Source: an uncultured Desulfovibrio sp.
Lineage (GTDB): Bacteria > Desulfobacterota > Desulfovibrionia > Desulfovibrionales > Desulfovibrionaceae
Direction: 5' to 3'
DNA: 33,607 bases
Assembly (NCBI GenBank): GCA_913060505.1
Contig: CAJXRQ010000031.1
Span: 1-33,607 of the forward strand
Part shown: one piece after another, positions 1-7,895 of the stretch
Position numbering within the stretch: position 1 is the stretch's first letter
How the letters are laid out: each line of letters opens with the position of its first letter
Notes under the pieces: model-generated
Databases searched by the model: none
The model's input: the letters and a program-made list of their open reading frames with translations, nothing else
What the model was told of the DNA's origin: nothing
Made by a program: the position numbers and the translations under genes

Positions 1-723
1 ATGGAGACCATCGAACATGATGCATGGATGATTTGGCAGGCAAACGGTACAGCCTGCCCGGAAGTCCGAAAGGATACCATTGAAGACCGTGCGGTTCTGG
101 AAATCATTCAGGGAATGGAAGCATATGGCTATCAGGTACGCATACGATATCTGGCGACGGACCTGGGAATTCCCGTGTTCCGCGTGTGGCTGGTGCACCC
201 CGATTCAATAGAAACCTATGCCTCACATGGGTTGGGATGCCACCTGAACAAGCACCTTGCTCTGAAACGGGCAGTAACCGAAGCCAAACAATCCATGCCG
301 CAAACACTGTACTCCAAGGCTCCAAACACCCGGTACATGTCCAGAGGCAATCGGGACATTCTAAACAGTCGACACTCTCTGTTCTATCTCTACCACTTTA
401 CCCAGGTAGATTTGTCAGACAGGGGCAAAACGCTTTCCATGAACCAGATACCGAATGAAACCACAGGATCCGTATCTGGCGATTTCAAAAAGACGTTAAG
501 CAAGTTGGCCGAAAAAATTCCCGGCATGCAGGCTGTCGGCGTCAACCTGACCGACCCGGAAATCAATATTCCGGTAGTTCGGGTAATTACGTCCGGGCTA
601 CAGCAACTGTCTCATCCTCTTCAGGCGGTTCAGGATCGCCTTTTCACAGTGCCGTGCGAAATGGGTGTCTGCGACACTCCTCTTCAGTACAGGGAGCTTT
701 TCAACGGAAGATATCCTTTTTAA
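1..723 (+). CDS. YcaO-domain protein, C-terminal part (5' end outside window)
   Basis: This is the C-terminal ~240 residues of a YcaO-fold protein. YcaO enzymes use ATP to activate backbone amides, typically cyclising Cys/Ser/Thr in ribosomal peptides to azolines, or making thioamides/amidines. Visible family features in order: the mid-domain helix ETIEHDAW (usual E-x-x-ERDA-x-x-W), the T-D-x-GIPVF strand (LATDLGIPVF), the G-x-GCHL loop followed by ALKRAVTEAKQS (usual AL-RA-TEA-QS), the late strand IPVVRVI, and a C-terminus ending NGRYPF, like the family's proline-rich tail. The ATG at base 1 aligns inside the domain, so it is an internal Met and the gene continues upstream; full-length relatives are about 400 residues or more. 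The gene runs in the same direction as the metallophore-type genes that follow. Partner proteins (E1-like/Ocin-ThiF, TfuA) and a precursor peptide are not visible here. YcaO membership is confident; the reaction and product are not. Confidence 0.85.
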   Translation: METIEHDAWMIWQANGTACPEVRKDTIEDRAVLEIIQGMEAYGYQVRIRYLATDLGIPVFRVWLVHPDSIETYASHGLGCHLNKHLALKRAVTEAKQSMPQTLYSKAPNTRYMSRGNRDILNSRHSLFYLYHFTQVDLSDRGKTLSMNQIPNETTGSVSGDFKKTLSKLAEKIPGMQAVGVNLTDPEINIPVVRVITSGLQQLSHPLQAVQDRLFTVPCEMGVCDTPLQYRELFNGRYPF

Positions 724-762
724 ACACGCCTCATTCAGTACTCTCGAAACAAAATACTGAAC

Positions 763-807
763 CGGACATGTCGCTATCCCCAGAATTCCAGCATAGCGAC
801 ATGTCCG
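763..807. repeat. 15-bp perfect inverted repeat downstream of YcaO gene
   Basis: The arm CGGACATGTCGCTAT (763-777) is perfectly repeated inverted at 793-807, with a 15-nt loop. It lies 40 bp after the YcaO stop. The downstream side is A-rich, not T-rich, so this is not a standard intrinsic terminator. It could be an mRNA 3'-end stabiliser, a factor-assisted terminator, or an operator for a dimeric regulator acting on the promoter 30 bp further on. Confidence 0.6.
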
Positions 808-835
808 AAAAAATGGGCAAACGCATATCTTGTGT

Positions 836-864
836 TTGACTTTGAAAATCAGTATCATTACATT
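836..864 (+). promoter_or_regulatory. Sigma-70-type promoter for first AraC regulator
   Basis: A -35 box TTGACT (836-841) and a -10 box TACATT (859-864) are separated by 17 bp. Transcription would start near 871, giving a leader of about 145 nt to the ATG at 1018. The Fur box at 844-862 covers the spacer and most of the -10 box. Confidence 0.5.
844..862 (+). promoter_or_regulatory. Fur box
   Basis: The site GAAAATCAGTATCATTACA matches 13 of 19 positions of the classical Fur consensus GATAATGATAATCATTATC (counted by hand). Its overlap with the spacer and -10 element is the usual arrangement for iron-dependent repression. A second Fur box lies over the promoter of the paralogous regulator at the other end of the locus. 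Confidence 0.6.
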
Positions 865-1017
865 CCGTTCACAATCAAGGAATCGATCCATGCAACGTTG
901 TCTCATCTTGCCCTATAGTGAAGATCTCCCCTGACAACCTTTTGTATTGTCCTTTCCTTTGCAATACGGCGACAAAACACATCGAGAAACATCCTGAACC
1001 AATTTGAGGGAGCGGTC

Positions 1018-1959
1018 ATGAAAAACTTCGAAAAGGAAGACTGCCAACTGGCCAAAATCTCGACTCAAAAACAGTTATTGCACGACAACATTCGGATGAC
1101 AATACAGAAAGGCGTTGGTGGCAGCCAGGTATACTATGAACCATCGGCCCAAACAGAAAAAACAGTTGAGATCGGTTTCAACCTGGGAGCTCCAATCCGC
1201 AGTGTTCTTTACGCCAATCACAAGACGCAGCCGCAACAGTCAAACACAGGCCAGGCCCACCTGGCGTATTATCCCGGCTGCACCGGATTCAGTGAATATT
1301 GCAACAACCAAAGTGTATGCTATCTTTCTTTTTTGATTTCCATTGATCTTTTCGAGCATTTTTTTGACATATCAATCAACAGCGTGCGTGAACAAATGCA
1401 TGCACAGGGAGAAGTGATATACACTCGCTTCAGTCCGATCACGGCAGACATGAAGCTGGCTTTGCGCCAACTCATGCTCTGCCCTTTTTTTGGTACTGCG
1501 CGCGAAATATTCTTCGAAGGCAAAATGCTGGAACTTACCTCCCTTCTGCGTCAGATTGCCACCAAGCCCAAACACGGCCTCCCGGAAAATCTGGACCAGG
1601 AAGATCAGGAAAAAATGTGGCGGGCCAAATCCATTCTTGATGACAATCTGGTCTCCCCACCATCCATTGTGGCCTTGGCAAAACGTCTTGGGGTCAACGA
1701 GTCCAAACTGAAAAACAAATTTCGCCAGGTTCACGGCGTTACGCCATATCGGTATTTGGCAGATCAACGGCTGGAAGAAGCAAGACGGCTTTTGTGCGGG
1801 CGACATATGAATGTTTCCGAAGCGGCATCCGCAGTAGGCTATTCCAGTTTAAGCCACTTTTCGAAAATCTTCCGTACCAAGTATGGCGTGAGCCCGCATG
1901 AATACATGGCAAGTTCAGACTGCATCGATCTTAATCTTCAAGACGCTGAAACAACATAA
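1018..1959 (+). CDS. AraC-family transcriptional regulator, PchR/YbtA-like
   Basis: A 313-residue cytoplasmic DNA-binding protein with no signal peptide or membrane segment. The N-terminal ~200 residues form a putative ligand-binding half (it contains CLAYYPG-like and FFEGKMLEL segments shared with the second regulator here). The C-terminal ~100 residues carry two helix-turn-helix motifs: a first HTH around ALAKRLGVNESKLKNKFRQV, then the AraC signature with RRLLCGRHMNVSEAASAVGY and SSLSHFSKIFRTKYGVSP. The layout resembles PchR and YbtA, which activate receptor and transport genes when bound to a ferri-thiazoline siderophore. The start ATG is preceded by a GAGGGAG Shine-Dalgarno. It lies directly upstream of the TonB receptor gene and is expected to activate it; its own promoter carries a Fur box. 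The family is certain; the inducer is inferred. Confidence 0.88.
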   Translation: MKNFEKEDCQLAKISTQKQLLHDNIRMTIQKGVGGSQVYYEPSAQTEKTVEIGFNLGAPIRSVLYANHKTQPQQSNTGQAHLAYYPGCTGFSEYCNNQSVCYLSFLISIDLFEHFFDISINSVREQMHAQGEVIYTRFSPITADMKLALRQLMLCPFFGTAREIFFEGKMLELTSLLRQIATKPKHGLPENLDQEDQEKMWRAKSILDDNLVSPPSIVALAKRLGVNESKLKNKFRQVHGVTPYRYLADQRLEEARRLLCGRHMNVSEAASAVGYSSLSHFSKIFRTKYGVSPHEYMASSDCIDLNLQDAETT

Positions 1960-2032
1960 TATTCAAACAGATTGCGCAACACCCCGGCCTGAAATGACGT
2001 TCGCATGCGTACAGGTTTCTCCCGTCATTGCC

Positions 2033-2081
2033 GCTTTACCAAAAGGCGCTAATTTTTCTCCCTGAGCAGTTAGCTCTACCA
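2033..2081 (+). repeat. Two GCTnTACCA direct repeats 40 bp apart
   Basis: GCTTTACCA (2033-2041) and GCTCTACCA (2073-2081) lie in the leader between the AraC gene and the TonB receptor gene, about four helical turns apart. Spaced direct half-sites are typical of AraC-family operators, so these are candidate binding sites for the adjacent regulator. Similarity is limited to nine positions and could be chance. Confidence 0.25.
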
Positions 2082-2098
2082 CTCTTGGCTGGTTATAT

Positions 2099-2158
2099 CC
2101 TCCACTCAACACGGGCAATCGGGAGTTATCCGTGTTGAGTGGAGGGGTAATTTTTTTT
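2099..2158 (+). terminator. Strong intrinsic terminator or attenuator before TonB receptor gene
   Basis: A perfect 16-bp stem (CCTCCACTCAACACGG at 2099-2114, complement at 2130-2145) with a 15-nt loop is followed within 5 nt by eight consecutive T (2151-2158). It sits 140 bp after the AraC stop and 83 bp before the receptor ATG. It may simply end the AraC transcript, or act as an attenuator if the receptor promoter lies upstream of it. Confidence 0.85.
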
Positions 2159-2241
2159 GCACACGATTCTGTTCGCAAAGTTCCCCTACTGCAGTTGTCA
2201 TTCAAGCCATATCTGTGAACCTGGAATTGAGGGGAGATTCA

Positions 2242-4242
2242 ATGAGAAAACCCGTCCTGCTTTTACTGATTCTGACTTTCATTTTCGTGAGCAGTGCGTA
2301 TGCTCAAGCAGAGGAAGAACTCAGTGTACAATCCGAAGAACAATCAGAAGAACAGTCCGAAGCAGAAAATAACGTCAAAAAAGATGTTACGCTGAAGCCG
2401 TGCATCGTTGAAGCTGCTCGAAGTAAAACGGACTACAAAAAACTTCCGGCTTCCGTTGATGTCATTACCAGCGAGGATCTGGAAAAAAAGGCTAAAGTCG
2501 ACAACTTCTACGATGCGATCAAAAATGCCCCCGGCGTACATGCGGACCATGGCGGCGGCATGGGATGGCCGACGATAACCATCAGGGGACAAACACCCGC
2601 AGTTCTTCTCGACGGTCTGAGCATCGATCCATACATCACGGGATCTCCCTTCAACATATTGACAGCCGGAACCGGAGCTGTTGAGCGCATAGAAATATTG
2701 AAAGGCGCCGTGGCCGCAACACAGGGATCCGGAGCCATGAGCGGTGCGATCAACGTCGTAATGAAACGCGGTGACGCTGACCACCCGTACGTCAAGGTAG
2801 ATCTTGGAGCCGGAGAAAATGAAACACGCAACGGTTCGTTTACCATAAGCGGCGGCAAAGACAAATTTGCATGGTTTGCAAATTACACGCAAAAACATAC
2901 CGACGACTACGAAACGCCGAACGGGAAAATACCGTACACGGATAGCCGGTATAAGAACCTGTATGCCCGCCTCGATTGCGATATAACGAAAAAACAAAAC
3001 GTTTCGCTGGAGACCATCTACAATGAGGGTCGATACCGGACAGGTGGTCAGGGCTTTTATTACGTCAATGACGGCAGCAGCAACAAAATATGGGAAAACG
3101 AGCCGGAAACCACAGCGTTGTATGCAAAGTATGATGGGGACTTTGACTGGTTCGATATCAAGGCAACCCTCGGCTACGTCGATAATACCCTTGAGGAAGT
3201 ATACGGCAATGCGCCCTATGACGTTGCTTCGTTCAAAAAAAAGGTCAACACCGCAAAAATGGAAGAAGAAGTATACTTGGGTGACATACGTTCTCGAATC
3301 GACGTTCTTGATGACGAACTCCTGACCGCACATTTGAACTATTCCCACAAAACGACAGAAGCGGATTCCTATGGCAAGGGAGCTCTGGCTATCGATTACA
3401 GCTCTACCAACCACCAGAACAGCTTCGTGGGACAGATGGAATCCAAACCCATACCGTACTTACTGCTTCTGGCCGGAATCCGTTATGACGGATACGAAAG
3501 AGATGGGGAAAATACGGATCACACAGGCATTAACTACGGCGCTTCCATCTATCCCTTTGCCGACACGGATTACAACTGGACCACACTTTGGGCCTCATAT
3601 AACGAAGCATTCAAAATTCCGTCTTCAAACTATCTATACATGGCCGGTGTGGGGAACCCCGACCTCAAGAACGAGGAGTCCGAAGGGTGGGAAGTCGGCG
3701 TCAAACAGGACTTCTCCCATTGGGCATCGCTCAGCCTGAGTTATTTTGAAACGGACTACAAAAACCGAATCGTCTTCGATTTGACAGCCTTCAAAATGAA
3801 CAACATCGGGTGCTCCAGAACAAGGGGAATCGAGGGGCAGTTCTCTGTATACCCGACAGATTTCCTGACGTTGTACACCAATTACCTGAGAATGCAGCGA
3901 ACCGACCGCACAACCAACGACGGTCTCTATTCATCCGTAACACCGGATACAAAACTGGCTTTTGGAGCGTTAATTAACAACTTCTACAACTTCTCACTGG
4001 CCGTTGAAGGGTCATGGTACGTTGCCTACAAACTCTCTGACGGTTCGCAACATCCCTCCCAGGGCAAGGTAGTTCTCGACACCAAACTCTCCTACAAGAT
4101 GCACTACGACCAGTTTACCATTGAACCCTACGTATCCGTAACGAACCTGACAGATCAGCTTCTTTACAGTGCGGGCGATACGGCCGGAATTCAGCCGGGC
4201 AGGACCGTCCTTTGTGGGGTGGGTGTACAATATGACTTCTAA
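2242..4242 (+). CDS. TonB-dependent outer-membrane receptor (siderophore type)
   Basis: A 666-residue outer-membrane barrel that would import a metal chelate using TonB energy. Order: signal peptide (residues 1-21, MRKPVLLLLILTFIFVSSAYA), an acidic Q/E/S-rich linker (about 23-45), a TonB-box-like stretch (about 49-58), the plug domain (about 60-190, with PASVDVITSEDL, TIRGQTPAVLLDG, VERIEILKGAVAATQGSGAM and GAINVVMKRG), then a beta barrel ending in the family's terminal Phe (VGVQYDF). The start at 2242 is chosen because GAGGGGAG precedes it and a clean signal peptide follows; an upstream GTG at 2215 would add nine unlikely residues. It follows an AraC regulator and precedes the ABC importers, as fyuA/fptA do in thiazoline-siderophore loci. 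The substrate is inferred from context; vitamin B12 or haem uptake is possible but no family-specific motif for these was recognised. Confidence 0.93.
   Translation: MRKPVLLLLILTFIFVSSAYAQAEEELSVQSEEQSEEQSEAENNVKKDVTLKPCIVEAARSKTDYKKLPASVDVITSEDLEKKAKVDNFYDAIKNAPGVHADHGGGMGWPTITIRGQTPAVLLDGLSIDPYITGSPFNILTAGTGAVERIEILKGAVAATQGSGAMSGAINVVMKRGDADHPYVKVDLGAGENETRNGSFTISGGKDKFAWFANYTQKHTDDYETPNGKIPYTDSRYKNLYARLDCDITKKQNVSLETIYNEGRYRTGGQGFYYVNDGSSNKIWENEPETTALYAKYDGDFDWFDIKATLGYVDNTLEEVYGNAPYDVASFKKKVNTAKMEEEVYLGDIRSRIDVLDDELLTAHLNYSHKTTEADSYGKGALAIDYSSTNHQNSFVGQMESKPIPYLLLLAGIRYDGYERDGENTDHTGINYGASIYPFADTDYNWTTLWASYNEAFKIPSSNYLYMAGVGNPDLKNEESEGWEVGVKQDFSHWASLSLSYFETDYKNRIVFDLTAFKMNNIGCSRTRGIEGQFSVYPTDFLTLYTNYLRMQRTDRTTNDGLYSSVTPDTKLAFGALINNFYNFSLAVEGSWYVAYKLSDGSQHPSQGKVVLDTKLSYKMHYDQFTIEPYVSVTNLTDQLLYSAGDTAGIQPGRTVLCGVGVQYDF
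2329..2364 (+). repeat. 12-bp tandem repeat, three copies, in receptor linker
   Basis: Three 12-bp units (2329-2340, 2341-2352, 2353-2364) encode QSEE-QSEE-QSEA just after the signal peptide and before the TonB box. In-frame units of this size can expand or contract without breaking the gene. Confidence 0.7.
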
Positions 4243-4254
4243 CCGGCTGGGGGA

Positions 4255-4272
4255 TTGAGGCTGATGCCTCAA
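4255..4272. repeat. Small hairpin just after receptor stop
   Basis: TTGAGGC (4255-4261) pairs perfectly with GCCTCAA (4266-4272) across a TGAT tetraloop, 12 bp after the receptor stop codon. It is followed by A residues rather than T, so it is probably an mRNA 3'-end structure and not a terminator. Confidence 0.4.
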
Positions 4273-4276
4273 AAAT

Positions 4277-4325
4277 GACTTGCAGCATGAAGTTTGTGCA
4301 CAGTGCAATCGTCATGCTGCAAGTC
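4277..4325 (+). terminator. 14-bp stem-loop between receptor and ABC genes
   Basis: GACTTGCAGCATGA (4277-4290) pairs perfectly with 4312-4325 across a 21-nt loop. The following bases are only moderately T-rich (TGTTCTTTATTC). It may reduce read-through from the abundant receptor message into the transporter genes, giving stepped expression within one operon. Confidence 0.5.
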
Positions 4326-4349
4326 TGTTCTTTATTCGAATCCATATGA

Positions 4350-4374
4350 CCGGATTAAAACAAATTTTATCCGG
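4350..4374. promoter_or_regulatory. Imperfect palindrome upstream of ABC genes
   Basis: CCGGATTAAAA (4350-4360) and TTTTATCCGG (4365-4374) form an inverted repeat with one extra base, ending 40 bp before the ABC start codon. It may be an operator or an mRNA hairpin. No convincing promoter was recognised next to it. Confidence 0.35.
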
Positions 4375-4414
4375 CCTACAACCTGCAGGACATTAGAGCC
4401 AAACAGGGGCAGCC

Positions 4415-6190
4415 ATGCTCAGAGAAAATATTGAAGCCATCAAATGGCTTATCTCGGTATCGAAAGGAAACAGGCTTTTTTTGCTGGCATCGATCTTTTT
4501 AGCGATATTGGGAGGAATCGTTTCCGTAATCCCGCTCATCGTCATTTACGAAGCCACGGATGCAATTCTTAACGGAACAATACAGGGCGAATTCATCGTC
4601 ACTGCAGCCGTGACAACGGCCTCCTTCATTGTTTTGAAATATCTGCTGCTCTTCAGCGCGACAATGTGTTCGCACCGGGCGGCCTTCGACATTCAATGCA
4701 ATGTGCGCAAAGACCTTCTTGAACATGTTGGAGGACTCCCGCTCGGTTTCTTCTCCCAAAAGTCTTCGGGACTGCTCCGCAAAATTACGAGTGAAGATGT
4801 CGAAAATCTGGAAATTTATATCGCACATCATCTTCCGGATACGGCGCTGTCCATGGCTGTGCCGATTACCATTTTCGCCATTCTCTTTTCTCACAACGCC
4901 CTACTGCCCATTGTCCTGTTCATCCCGTTCCTGATTATGGTGGTAGCTCTTTCCAAGATAAGCAAAATAAGAAAAGAACATGTACAGGAATACTTTGACA
5001 ACACCGAGAACATGAACTCGGCAACAATTGAATATATAAAGGCCATCCCGATCATAAAAATATTCAATGTAACGGTTGAGTCCTTCTCAAAATTCAACAC
5101 GGCGATCAAAAAGCAGATTGAAATCACTTCCGAATGGATTAAATTGAGTTCGCCCTTCTACGTCCTTTTCAAATCCAGCCTGGACTTTGTCCTTCCCTTG
5201 TTGATGTTTGCAATGGCGCTCTTCATCCGTGGGGGGGTAAACGTCAACATGTCTACATACATCCTCTGCTTCATTCTCGGCGCGGCAATGATCAAACCCA
5301 TCAATCAGATATACACATCGAGCAACCTGCTTTGTTCCCTCATGGAAGGAGCACGACGCGTCGAACAGGTCATGGACAACAAACCTATCGCGGAGTCCGC
5401 ACACACCAGGGAAAGCGTGGAATCATTTGCCATCAAATACGAAAATGTGTCTTTCTCCTATGGAGATAAAACCGTGCTGGACGACATCAACATCGCCCTC
5501 GACAAACCGGGACTCTATGCCCTTGTCGGCGAATCCGGTTCAGGGAAAACTACCACGGCACAACTTCTCCTGCGTTTCTGGGAAATTGAGGAAGGAGAAA
5601 TTTCGATTGGTGGCGTCGACATCAGGGAACTCTCGCTCGACTTCCTCCTGAAGCACATATCATTCGTTTTTCAGGATCCTTTCATTATTGACGGGACCAT
5701 ACGGGAAAACATCTGCATGGGACAAAACGACGTTTCCGACGAAGCTATTGTCAGTGCCGCCAAAACAGTTGCAGCGCATGACTTCATTGAACAGTTGCCT
5801 CAGGGGTATGACACGATTATCGGGGCGGAAGGCTCTCGATTAAGCGGAGGCGAAAAACAGCGCGTATGTCTCGCGAGAGCCATTCTGAAAAAAGCTCCGA
5901 TTCTTGTGCTGGATGAACCGACATCACAGGTCGACGCAACCATTGAACGCAACATCTTTGATGCCATAAAACGGGACTGTTCAGATAAGATCGTTATCTT
6001 CATAACCCACCGTATGACGGCAGCTGTCAATGCGGATAAAATCTTCGTTTTCGATAGCGGCAAACTCGTCGATTCCGGACCGCACGGTACTCTCCTGTCC
6101 GCGAGTGAAAAATATGGCAGGATGTGGGAGCTGGCAAACAGAGCGAATAACTGGTCGCTTGGAAAAGGGAGCAAATTCCATGCTGCATAG
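4415..6190 (+). CDS. ABC transporter, fused permease-ATPase, IrtA/YbtP-like half-transporter
   Basis: A 591-residue inner-membrane half-transporter. Residues ~20-320 form an exporter-type six-helix membrane domain (hydrophobic runs near the N-terminus, ~55-80, ~130-180 and ~250-300). Residues ~340-575 form the ATPase: Walker A GESGSGKT (about 372-379), Q-loop FVFQDPF, signature LSGGEKQRV, Walker B ILVLDEPTSQVD and switch His in FITHRM. The gene overlaps the next half-transporter by 11 bp, so the two are probably translationally coupled and form a heterodimer. Exporter-fold heterodimers beside a TonB receptor and a PchR/YbtA regulator (YbtPQ, IrtAB) import ferric siderophores despite their fold, which is the favoured role. 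Export of a product made by the upstream YcaO locus is the main alternative. No peptidase C39 domain is present at the N-terminus. Confidence 0.9.
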   Translation: MLRENIEAIKWLISVSKGNRLFLLASIFLAILGGIVSVIPLIVIYEATDAILNGTIQGEFIVTAAVTTASFIVLKYLLLFSATMCSHRAAFDIQCNVRKDLLEHVGGLPLGFFSQKSSGLLRKITSEDVENLEIYIAHHLPDTALSMAVPITIFAILFSHNALLPIVLFIPFLIMVVALSKISKIRKEHVQEYFDNTENMNSATIEYIKAIPIIKIFNVTVESFSKFNTAIKKQIEITSEWIKLSSPFYVLFKSSLDFVLPLLMFAMALFIRGGVNVNMSTYILCFILGAAMIKPINQIYTSSNLLCSLMEGARRVEQVMDNKPIAESAHTRESVESFAIKYENVSFSYGDKTVLDDINIALDKPGLYALVGESGSGKTTTAQLLLRFWEIEEGEISIGGVDIRELSLDFLLKHISFVFQDPFIIDGTIRENICMGQNDVSDEAIVSAAKTVAAHDFIEQLPQGYDTIIGAEGSRLSGGEKQRVCLARAILKKAPILVLDEPTSQVDATIERNIFDAIKRDCSDKIVIFITHRMTAAVNADKIFVFDSGKLVDSGPHGTLLSASEKYGRMWELANRANNWSLGKGSKFHAA

Positions 6191-7877
6191 ATTAAACAAA
6201 ATAACAGACAGGGGCGTTTACGGATTGGGTATTGGCGTCTGCTACATTTTTCTTGAAGCGGCGCTCTACGCAATCTCGATCCTTGTTTTCTACTATCTGG
6301 TCCGCGGCCTGTTGACGCAAGGCATGAACTGGACTCTCGTGGCATCCCTGGCAGCACTGGTTGTCTTCTTTTCAGTTCTGCGAATGGGGCTTACAAGCGC
6401 ATCATACAAGTCCGTAATGATAGAGGCATATAAAATAACCTCCAACATTCGCGTGCGGTTGGCAAACCACCTGAAGAAAATAACGTTCGGTTTCTTCCTC
6501 GGAAGAAATATGGGAAATCTCAGTAATGCGATTCTGCAGGACACCAACCTGCTGGATTTCCTTCTCTCACATATTTTCATCCGCCTGGTGCGCGATATTT
6601 TCGCAGTGATCCTCCTGCTTGCCATCATGGCCTATTTGGATCTACACTTGTTCTCGATATCGATTATCATAATCATGATCGCCACTCCGTTTTTCATTTA
6701 CGCCAGAAAAACGACCATCAAACTGGGCTCCCAAAGATTTGTTACCGTGGACAAAACTGACACCTATATACTTGAATACATTCAAGGTATTTCCGTCATG
6801 AAATCATTTGGACTGGTTGGAGAACAAAATAAAAAGCTCCTTTACCTGTTAAAAAAACTGGCAAAGCAAAGTTTGATCGCCGAAGGCTCAATTCTGGGCT
6901 GGGGGATGTTGTTTACGCTTACCATTGAACTGGGGCTGGCCGTACTGTTGTATTTTTCATTAAGTCAACAGGCTGCAAGTCCACAGACATCGCTCAACTC
7001 AGTTTTCTTCATGCTTACATATATCCTGATGTATTTGGCCATGTTTGACATCATGCAGTATTCATTGTTGGGCCAGCATATGCTCAACGCCATGAGCCGA
7101 GTGGAAGAAATGTTCAGGCAACCGGTTCTGGATGCCCCCGAAAAGCCGCAAACTCCGAATCGTTACGACATAACGTTCTCAAAGGTTTCCTTTGGATACA
7201 ACAGCAAGGAAGTTCTTCATAACGTTTCATTCAAGGCGGAAGAAAAATCACTGACGGCCCTGGTGGGACATTCCGGAGCAGGAAAATCAACAATCACCAA
7301 TCTGATTCCACTGTTTTGGAACACATATTCGGGCCAAATAAAAATTGGCGGTGTCGACATCAAGGAAATCGACAACAAAGATCTGATGAATCTCTTCTCT
7401 TTCGTATTTCAGGACGTCTACCTGTTCAACGATACAATATACAACAATATTCTTTCCGGACGTAAAGAAGCCACCAGGGAAGAAGTCATTGACGCCGCCA
7501 GGAAAGCATATTGCCACGATTTCATAGAAGCGCTTCCCGAAGGGTACGACACGATCGTCAGCGAGGGAGGCACCACTCTGTCCGGGGGCCAACGGCAACG
7601 AATCTCCATTGCCAGAGCGATTCTGAAAAATGCGCCAGTGGTGATACTTGATGAAGCGACAACAGCTCTGGATCCCATCAACGAAGCATATATTCAGGAT
7701 GCCATCAATGAACTCATCAAGGACAAGACCGTAATCATAATCGCGCACCGATTGTACACGGTTATGAACGCTGAAAACATCATCGTTCTTGAGCAGGGAG
7801 AAATCGTTGACCACGGAACCCACGACCATCTGGTGTCCGATTGTGCAATATACCGTGAAATGTTGGCCCTGAACTAA
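6180..7877 (+). CDS. ABC transporter, fused permease-ATPase, IrtB/YbtQ-like half-transporter
   Basis: A 565-residue partner of the preceding half-transporter. An exporter-type membrane domain occupies about residues 1-310 (first helix ~GLGIGVCYIFLEAALYAISI). The ATPase follows: Walker A GHSGAGKST (about 363), FVFQDVYLFNDTI, signature LSGGQRQRI, Walker B VVILDEATTALD and switch His in IAHRL. The start at 6180 is preceded by AAAAGGGAG at good distance and lies inside the 3' end of the upstream gene; the frame is open from 6030, but that extension runs antiparallel to no known domain and lacks a ribosome site. The two ATPases differ in the residues after Walker B (Pro/Gln-Val here versus Ala/Ala-Leu), as expected for a heterodimer rather than a recent duplication. 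The gene is followed after 18 bp by the ECF S component. Confidence 0.9.
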   Translation: MLHRLNKITDRGVYGLGIGVCYIFLEAALYAISILVFYYLVRGLLTQGMNWTLVASLAALVVFFSVLRMGLTSASYKSVMIEAYKITSNIRVRLANHLKKITFGFFLGRNMGNLSNAILQDTNLLDFLLSHIFIRLVRDIFAVILLLAIMAYLDLHLFSISIIIIMIATPFFIYARKTTIKLGSQRFVTVDKTDTYILEYIQGISVMKSFGLVGEQNKKLLYLLKKLAKQSLIAEGSILGWGMLFTLTIELGLAVLLYFSLSQQAASPQTSLNSVFFMLTYILMYLAMFDIMQYSLLGQHMLNAMSRVEEMFRQPVLDAPEKPQTPNRYDITFSKVSFGYNSKEVLHNVSFKAEEKSLTALVGHSGAGKSTITNLIPLFWNTYSGQIKIGGVDIKEIDNKDLMNLFSFVFQDVYLFNDTIYNNILSGRKEATREEVIDAARKAYCHDFIEALPEGYDTIVSEGGTTLSGGQRQRISIARAILKNAPVVILDEATTALDPINEAYIQDAINELIKDKTVIIIAHRLYTVMNAENIIVLEQGEIVDHGTHDHLVSDCAIYREMLALN

Positions 7878-7895
7878 CAACTGCGGGGAAATATC

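Noticed and set aside
890..934. 14-codon ORF before the first AraC gene
   Set aside because: No ribosome site and too short to support as a gene.
1994..2065. 23-codon plus-strand ORF in the leader before the receptor, considered as a leader peptide or precursor
   Set aside because: No Shine-Dalgarno and no residue pattern suited to attenuation or ring formation (a single Cys, few Ser/Thr).
2344..3414. Long open frame (356 codons) on the minus strand inside the TonB receptor gene
   Set aside because: It is antisense to a clearly coding gene with plug and barrel motifs, has no recognisable domain and no ribosome site.
4415..7877. Bacteriocin/peptide exporter reading of the two ABC proteins
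   Set aside because: No C39 peptidase domain, and the receptor, regulator and ECF context fits IrtAB/YbtPQ-type import better; export is kept as an alternative.
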